The notes under the pieces: model-generated
The model's input: the letters and a program-made list of their open reading frames with translations, nothing else
Databases searched by the model: none
Told to the model about the DNA's origin: nothing
Position numbers and translations under genes: made by a program
Shown here: piece by piece, positions 15,367 to 19,601 of the stretch
Layout: each line of letters opens with the position of its first letter
Position numbering within the stretch: position 1 is the first letter of the stretch
DNA from: Halomonas chromatireducens
GTDB lineage: Bacteria; Pseudomonadota; Gammaproteobacteria; Pseudomonadales; Halomonadaceae
Length of the DNA: 19,601 nt
NCBI RefSeq assembly: GCF_001545155.1
Contig: NZ_CP014226.1
Span: forward strand, 1,363,524 to 1,383,124
Direction of reading: 5' to 3'

Positions 15367-16887
15367 CTAGTCGGTAGCAGGAGGCGGAGTGGGTGCCGGT
15401 CTTGGAGCAGCAAGGCGCTCCTGCTGCCAGGCAAAGTAGAGAAAGAGGACGCCCATCCCCAGATAGCCCAGGGTGAAGTCGGAGGCGGCGTTGAAGGCCA
15501 GCTCCGGTGCGTGCATCAGGCCCACGAAGGAGAACCCCGCCGCGATGGCGGCAAACACGGCCGCACGTCGGAACTGGTGGTCGATCACCGATACGGTCAT
15601 TGCACCGATGAAGATGGCCATGAACATGGCGCCCTGGCCCATGGCGACGATGCCTCCCGAAATATCGGCAACCACCTCGCCGGCACCACGATTGAAGCGC
15701 GTCATGACGTAGTTGGCGAAGTAGGGCAGCATAGCCAGCGCGACGGCAGGGTAGTAGCGCGTATCATTGCTCTGAAAGGCGGTGGCGATCATCGACATGC
15801 CGACGAACACCAGGATTGGCGCTACCACCGACACGGGAATGATGGCGGCCAAGGCCGCAATCAGGCCAAACATGGTGGCAACAGCATAGACGGCACCGTT
15901 GAGGATGCTGTAGCCACGACCAGCGCCCATCCACTTGGCGCCGACTGTTGCGATGTATACCGTGGTAGGAAAGACGCCGCCGAACATCGCGCCGATCATG
16001 GTACCGGCGCCGTCCACGGCCTGGCATTCACGAACGTCGTACTTGTCGCCGGCGGCTTCCATGGCCTCGACGTTGTTCATGGTTTCAATGGCGTTGTAGA
16101 GCGTGATCGGCAAGACCACCGTGAGTACTGCCAGCATGCCGGTGAACAAGAGACCCAGGCCTTCGAGCCAGGCCAGGTTGGGCAGCAGCGGATAGAATCC
16201 CAGGTGAGTGAAGGCATCGCTAAAGCGCTCGCCACCGGCATCGCCGATGAGGTAGGCCATGGCAGTGCCTATCACGATGGCAAAGAGTGACGTCGGAATC
16301 CGAAACGGCATCGATACTCTGGCAACCAGGCCGATGATGATGATGGCCAGGACCAAGAGGCCGATGATCGGCATCTCCAGCGTCTTGAATAGCATCTCGC
16401 CGGCGATGAAGGTCAGTGCGACCCCGGCCACGGCACCGAGCATGGCGGCGCGAGGCAGATGGTACTGCACCCAGCGACCTACCAGGCTGACCATCGCTTC
16501 GATGGCGCCGCTGATGAAACAGGCCGCTACTGCTACCTTCCAGGCCAGCTCGGCGTCCCCGGTCAACTGCTTGGCTGGAAGCAGCACGCCGAAGAGGAAG
16601 ACGAACATCACCGGTGTCGAAATGCCGTAGGAGAGCGCCGTCACATCGGCGCGATTCTCCTTGCGTGCCAAGCGGGCTGCCGTCCATGCGTAGTAGAAGT
16701 TGCCCACCATGACCGCAACGGCGGCGCCTGGAAGCACCTGGCCGAAGACGATAGATGAGGGAAAGCCCATGCCCAGCATGGTGATGGCGATGATGACAAA
16801 GTTGGCAATATTGTTCTGGAACAGGGCAAAGAAGGCGTCGGTATCCTCCTTCTTGTACCACGGATAGTGCACAGGGGTTGCCGCCAT
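15367..16887 (-). CDS. NCS2-family nucleobase permease (xanthine/uracil/hypoxanthine type)
   Basis: 506 residues with about 12-14 membrane helices. The pattern is that of the NCS2/AzgA fold: NNIANFVIIAITMLGMGFP in helix 1, GNFYYAWTAARLARKENRADVTALSYGISTP in helices 2-3, the conserved acidic segment ETMNNVEAMEAAGDKYDVRE before helix 9, and GAMFGGVFPTTVYI. Members import purines or pyrimidines with H+. The DALGTL-type substrate motif of the AzgA hypoxanthine group is replaced by ETMNNVEA, so the base it carries is not certain. The start at 16887 has AAGAGG on the minus strand and is the obvious first Met. It is transcribed divergently from a Crp/Fnr regulator with palindromes between. No damage is seen. 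Confidence 0.88.
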   Translation of the reverse strand: MAATPVHYPWYKKEDTDAFFALFQNNIANFVIIAITMLGMGFPSSIVFGQVLPGAAVAVMVGNFYYAWTAARLARKENRADVTALSYGISTPVMFVFLFGVLLPAKQLTGDAELAWKVAVAACFISGAIEAMVSLVGRWVQYHLPRAAMLGAVAGVALTFIAGEMLFKTLEMPIIGLLVLAIIIIGLVARVSMPFRIPTSLFAIVIGTAMAYLIGDAGGERFSDAFTHLGFYPLLPNLAWLEGLGLLFTGMLAVLTVVLPITLYNAIETMNNVEAMEAAGDKYDVRECQAVDGAGTMIGAMFGGVFPTTVYIATVGAKWMGAGRGYSILNGAVYAVATMFGLIAALAAIIPVSVVAPILVFVGMSMIATAFQSNDTRYYPAVALAMLPYFANYVMTRFNRGAGEVVADISGGIVAMGQGAMFMAIFIGAMTVSVIDHQFRRAAVFAAIAAGFSFVGLMHAPELAFNAASDFTLGYLGMGVLFLYFAWQQERLAAPRPAPTPPPATD

Positions 16888-16910
16888 GGTGAGCCTCTTG
16901 TGTTATGGGG

Positions 16911-16920
16911 TTGTATACAA
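16911..16920. promoter_or_regulatory. TTGTATACAA palindrome upstream of the NCS2 permease
   Basis: A perfect 10-bp palindrome 24-33 bp upstream of the permease ATG. It contains a TATACA element that could serve as the -10 box on the minus strand, so a bound repressor would block transcription. The sequence is like operators of GntR/FCD-family repressors; no such regulator gene is in the window. Function is inference. Confidence 0.5.
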
Positions 16921-16943
16921 GGCCAGGCCAGTCTGGCTCTTTT

Positions 16944-16959
16944 TTGACTGTTTGGTCAA
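16944..16959. promoter_or_regulatory. TTGAC-N6-GTCAA palindrome, candidate Crp/Fnr-type site
   Basis: TTGACTGTTTGGTCAA has 5-bp arms separated by 6 bases. Arms of TTGA/TCAA type are bound by Fnr-group regulators (consensus TTGAT-N4-ATCAA), while an N6 spacer is that of CRP sites. A Crp/Fnr-family gene starts about 250 bp downstream, making it a natural candidate for its own site or for control of the permease. Binding is not shown. Confidence 0.4.
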
Positions 16960-17207
16960 GTCTGCTTTAGGCGCAGCCATGATGCGCAGGCAGTGCGTGT
17001 TGAAATAAGCGCGACTTGGCGGAACTCGGGGTATGATATCTGTTACAGAAGCTACGGTTTACTAAAGAGAAACTGCATTCATGGCGTGCTGAACTCTCTG
17101 CGTGCTCTGGCTGCCGAAGGATTCAGACGTTTCGGCCCCATGAATCGAGGCTCCTTGGGCTTGCAGTTGCCGTCTGCCCATTGTTTTGAAATGAGGGGAG
17201 AGTGAAG

Positions 17208-17954
17208 GTGGAGCACTTGGACAGCTGTATCGTTCGTCACTTCAGCTACTACTATGACCTGACCCGTAAAGACGAGGAGCTTTTGCTCGAGCTCGAGCGA
17301 AGCCCGACAAAAGTCAAGGCGGGAACTCGGCTTTGGGAGGAGAGGGATAGCGCTAACGAATTTTGTACCTTGAGTCGTGGGTGGGCCTATTCCTATCGCA
17401 TCATGGAAAACGGCTCCCGTCAGATCCTCGAGCTGTACATGCCAGGTGATATCATCGGTCTTCGGGAATTCGCTTTCTCTCAGCGCCTCGCCAGCGTAAA
17501 GATGGCCGAGGATGGCGTGGTCTGCTATTTCCCTCACCAGCATGTCCTTGACCTTTTTCGCCAATCGATGGCGCTGACCACTATCATGTTTGCGATTTCC
17601 AGTCGCCAGCAGGTATTGATCACGGAGCGCCTGGTCAACCTGGCGCGGCGCAACGCCAAGCAGAAGCTGGCACATTTCCTGCTCGAGACCTACCAGCGCC
17701 TGAAGCAGACGCAGGCCAATGGGCATGATAGCTTTCGCCTGCCACTATCCCAGGAACTGCTGGCGGACCTGCTTGGCCTCAGTCCGGTTCACGTAAGCCG
17801 CACCCTGACAGCCCTGAGCGATGAAGGGCTTGTCTTTCGTGAACGACACGTCGTGACGATTCCGGACCTGAAGGCATTGAAGGAAATGGCCGACTTCGAC
17901 GATCGCTATCTCATCGACAACATGCGGCCGCTTTTCAACAGCCACAATAGCTAG
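17208..17954 (+). CDS. Crp/Fnr family transcription regulator
   Basis: 248 residues from GTG 17208. The alternative GTG 17202 would place the strong GAGGGGAG (17193-17200) only 1-2 bases away, so 17208 is preferred. A cyclic-nucleotide-binding-type beta barrel occupies about residues 35-115 (SRGWAYSYRIMENGSRQIL, then ELYMPGDIIGLREF); a dimer helix lies at 120-160; a winged helix-turn-helix at 180-222 contains LSQELLADLLGLSPVHVSRTLTALSDEGLV. There is no N-terminal Cys cluster of oxygen-sensing Fnr. The recognition helix VHVSR keeps the Ser-Arg that contacts TTGA-type half sites but lacks the Fnr Glu. The ligand is unknown. It is divergent from the NCS2 permease and convergent with the aminotransferase gene. 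Confidence 0.88.
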   Translation: MEHLDSCIVRHFSYYYDLTRKDEELLLELERSPTKVKAGTRLWEERDSANEFCTLSRGWAYSYRIMENGSRQILELYMPGDIIGLREFAFSQRLASVKMAEDGVVCYFPHQHVLDLFRQSMALTTIMFAISSRQQVLITERLVNLARRNAKQKLAHFLLETYQRLKQTQANGHDSFRLPLSQELLADLLGLSPVHVSRTLTALSDEGLVFRERHVVTIPDLKALKEMADFDDRYLIDNMRPLFNSHNS

Positions 17955-18015
17955 AGCCGCGACGCCCTCTGACTTCGAGGCGGCTGGCCCTGCGTTCGAG
18001 GTCAGCCTCGCATGA

Positions 18016-18049
18016 GTCGCGCACCGGGCTTCCAACCCGGATGCGCGAC
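18016..18049. terminator. Strong hairpin between converging regulator and aminotransferase genes
   Basis: GTCGCGCACCGGG (18016-18028) pairs with CCCGG-A-TGCGCGAC (18036-18049): 13 pairs with one bulged A and a 7-base loop. It lies between the stops of the two converging genes, 16 bp from the aminotransferase stop. No clear T-run follows on either strand, so it is a probable rather than canonical bidirectional terminator. Confidence 0.55.
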
Positions 18050-18064
18050 GGACATGCTGCGGAA

Positions 18065-19252
18065 TCAGTTGACCGCGGCGATTGCCTTGGCCAGATAGGG
18101 GAGGTTCTCGTGAGAGAAACCTGCCACGTTGGCGCGGCCCGAGCGCACCATGTAGATGCCGAACTCGTCCCGTAGGCGGTCCACCTGTTCCGGGGTCAGG
18201 CCGGTATAGGAGAACATGCCTCGTTGTTCCGCCACACAGGCATACTTCTGATCAAGGCCGTAGGGCTTGAGGGCTTCGACGAAGTCGCGACGCAGCGTAT
18301 TGATACGATCGCGCATTTCGGTCAGCTCTTCGCGCCACACGGCGGTCAGCTCAGCGGAGTGGAGGATCTCGCTGACGATGGCGCCGCCATGGGCCGGAGG
18401 GTTGGAGTAGTTCTCCCGGGCCACGATGGCTACCTGGGAACGCACGTTCTCCATCTGCTCCGCGTTCTTCGCCACCATGATCAGGCAGCCGGTGCGCTCG
18501 CAGTAGATACCGAAGTTCTTTGAGCAGGAGCTGGTGATGATCACCTCATCGAGATTCTCGGCCATCAGGCGAACGCCATAGGCATCCTCGTCGAGACCCT
18601 CACCGAAGCCCTGGTAGGCGAAGTCGATCAACGGCAGCAGGCTGCGCTCGCGTACGACCTCCAGGACCTGCTGCCACTGTTCGCGGGAGAGATCAAAGCC
18701 GGTTGGGTTGTGGCAGCAGGCATGCAGCAGCACCACATCACCTTCGGGAATCGTCATCAGGGCTCCGAGCATGCCGTCGAAGTCCAGGCGGTTGTCGGCA
18801 TCCACGTAGGGATACTTGTGCAGCGTCAGGCCCGCGGCGGGGAAGATGCCCAGGTGATTCGGCCAGGTCGGATCGCTGACCCAGATATCCTTGCCGGGCA
18901 ACTGGTGGGCAATGAAGTCCGCCGCCAGGCGCAGGGCACCGGTGCCACCCGGCGACTGAGTCGCGCTGGCACGCTTTGCCTCCAGTACCGGGGAGCCTTC
19001 TCCCAGCACCATGGGCAGTATCACTTCGCCATAGCTGGGGGCGCCATGGGAGCCAATGTAGGTCTTGGTGATCTCGTTCTTGAGCAGCAGGGCCTCGGCT
19101 TCCTTGACGGCGCGCATGACCGGGGTGTTGCCCTGGGCGTCCTTGTAGACACCGACGCCGAGATCAACCTTCTGGGGGTTGGTGTCCTTCTTGAAGGCTT
19201 CGATCAAGCCGAGGATGGCATCCCCGGGGACCCGCTCAATATGTTCGAACAT
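18065..19252 (-). CDS. tyrB: Aspartate/aromatic amino acid aminotransferase (TyrB/AspC family)
   Basis: 395 residues, PLP-dependent class I aminotransferase that moves amino groups between aromatic or dicarboxylic amino acids and 2-oxoglutarate. Conserved residues are visible: SPGGTGALR (100-108), W130 in DPTWPNH, N182 in HNPTG, D210 and Y213 in DFAYQG, the PLP lysine K245 in SSCSKNFG, R253, and R373 in SGRANVAG, which binds substrate carboxylate. Family length matches AspC/TyrB (396-397). The start abuts the phhB stop exactly (TAAATG on the minus strand), with GAGGT inside phhB as ribosome binding site, so the two are translationally coupled. With phhB adjacent, a role in phenylalanine/tyrosine turnover fits. 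AspC versus TyrB cannot be settled from sequence alone. Intact. Confidence 0.93.
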   Translation of the reverse strand: MFEHIERVPGDAILGLIEAFKKDTNPQKVDLGVGVYKDAQGNTPVMRAVKEAEALLLKNEITKTYIGSHGAPSYGEVILPMVLGEGSPVLEAKRASATQSPGGTGALRLAADFIAHQLPGKDIWVSDPTWPNHLGIFPAAGLTLHKYPYVDADNRLDFDGMLGALMTIPEGDVVLLHACCHNPTGFDLSREQWQQVLEVVRERSLLPLIDFAYQGFGEGLDEDAYGVRLMAENLDEVIITSSCSKNFGIYCERTGCLIMVAKNAEQMENVRSQVAIVARENYSNPPAHGGAIVSEILHSAELTAVWREELTEMRDRINTLRRDFVEALKPYGLDQKYACVAEQRGMFSYTGLTPEQVDRLRDEFGIYMVRSGRANVAGFSHENLPYLAKAIAAVN

Positions 19253-19480
19253 TTAATTCGCTACCTCGTCGGTTCTGGCGGCAAGTATGAAATCGTTGCG
19301 GTGCAGGCCTTGAATCTTGTGCGACCACCAGGTCACGGTAACCCTTCCCCATTCGGTCAGCAGAGCCGGGTGATGACCGGCCGCCTCGGCAATGTTACCG
19401 ACGCGGTTGGTGAAAGCCAGCGCCTGTTGGAAGTCGGTGAAGGTAAAGACCCGCTCAAGTTGCATGATGCCATTGCGCTC
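19253..19480 (-). pseudogene. phhB: Pterin-4a-carbinolamine dehydratase (PhhB), 5' end replaced
   Basis: Reading on the minus strand, residues after the joint give [17 protein letters not shown], then [21 protein letters not shown] and [21 protein letters not shown]. These are the core PCD motifs: the HHP pair, the Trp-rich strand, the distal His and the final Asp. PhhB recycles the pterin cofactor of phenylalanine hydroxylase. About 75 residues of the usual 110-120 are present. The N-terminal part (normally with a Cys-rich start and a helix ending in a W-x-V strand) is missing; the frame instead continues into a purH fragment. It lies directly upstream of tyrB. If the joint is an artefact, the real gene starts beyond the window. 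Confidence 0.85.
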
Positions 19481-19601
19481 GAGGATGCCCCCATGGATCT
19501 TGGGGTGTAGCGTCTTGACCCGGCCATCCATGATCTCGGGAAAGCCGGTGTGCTCAGAGACTTCCGTCACGGCGATACCGCTTTCGGCAAGCAGGCGAAA
19601 T
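19481..19601 (-). pseudogene. purH: purH fragment (AICAR transformylase/IMP cyclohydrolase) fused to phhB
   Basis: From the right edge, the minus strand reads [20 protein letters not shown] followed by [20 protein letters not shown]. This is the IMP cyclohydrolase part of PurH (E. coli has [30 protein letters not shown], about residues 40-75). It passes in frame into PhhB at about base 19480. PurH performs the last two steps of purine synthesis. The segment runs off the window. Identity is very clear; the fusion is suspect. Confidence 0.88.

Larger units (their letters stand above)
16888..17207. promoter_or_regulatory. Divergent control region between NCS2 permease and Crp/Fnr regulator
   Basis: About 320 bp with no credible coding sequence. 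It carries the permease ribosome binding site and the palindromes at 16911-16920 and 16944-16959, both on the permease side. The part from 16960 to 17190 has a weak TATGAT box at 17032-17037 but no matching -35 at the right spacing. The long untranslated stretch before the regulator could hold its own control site. Confidence 0.5.

Noticed and set aside
15283..16290. 335-codon plus-strand open frame opposite the NCS2 permease
   Set aside because: His/Gly-rich antisense translation of a membrane protein; starts inside the terminator region and has no recognisable domain.
16993..17205. 70-codon open frame in the permease-regulator gap
   Set aside because: No ribosome binding site, no similarity recognised, and it overlaps the likely regulator leader and start.

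Overview
This window reads as a piece of chromosome from a GC-rich gammaproteobacterium, most likely a halophile of the Halomonadaceae (Halomonas or a close relative). The reasons are the gene order trpF-trpB-trpA-accD-folC-dedD-cvpA-purF-metZ (the Pseudomonas/Halomonas order, with trpBA placed between trpF and accD), the acid-rich proteins and the high GC. Genus is inference; no rRNA or tRNA gene is present.

Left edge (1-2027): an in-frame chimera begins with an internal piece of hemE and continues, after about base 145, as a 5'-truncated accessory protein. That protein has a phosphoribosyltransferase (PRPP-loop) signature followed by a C-terminal PqqD-like domain. Next comes an HPr-kinase-like ATPase with its own ribosome binding site. 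This pair is the only clearly accessory module in the window and the best candidate for a little-described system: a PqqD-type peptide-binding domain, a PRTase fold and an HprK-like kinase.

Middle (2031-11556), plus strand, tightly packed: trpF, trpB and trpA (tryptophan), accD (fatty acid synthesis), folC (folate), a SPOR-domain dedD (division), cvpA, purF (purines) and metZ (methionine). Two of these housekeeping genes are damaged as written. trpA has lost the segment with its catalytic Glu and carries a patchwork of two foreign fragments, one of them from a UgpC/MalK-type ABC ATPase. purF lacks about 27 codons in frame, exactly the flexible loop of its PRTase domain.

Next (11744-15041), plus strand: a cytochrome b561, a periplasmic YceI-family protein, a MATE-family efflux transporter and a small secreted Spy/CpxP-like protein with a Gln-rich tail. 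Then a divergent pair: an NCS2-family permease (minus) and a Crp/Fnr-family regulator (plus), separated by about 320 bp that holds two palindromes. Right edge (minus strand): an aspartate/aromatic aminotransferase (tyrB-like) directly preceded by phhB. The 5' part of phhB is replaced in frame by a piece of purH that runs off the window.

Four chimeric or deleted joints in core genes within one 19.6-kb window (hemE, trpA, purF, purH/phhB) is far more than expected from natural decay. The simplest reading is assembly or library chimerism. Real rearrangement would predict tryptophan and purine auxotrophy, and can be decided from raw reads or PCR across the joints. All other genes look intact.
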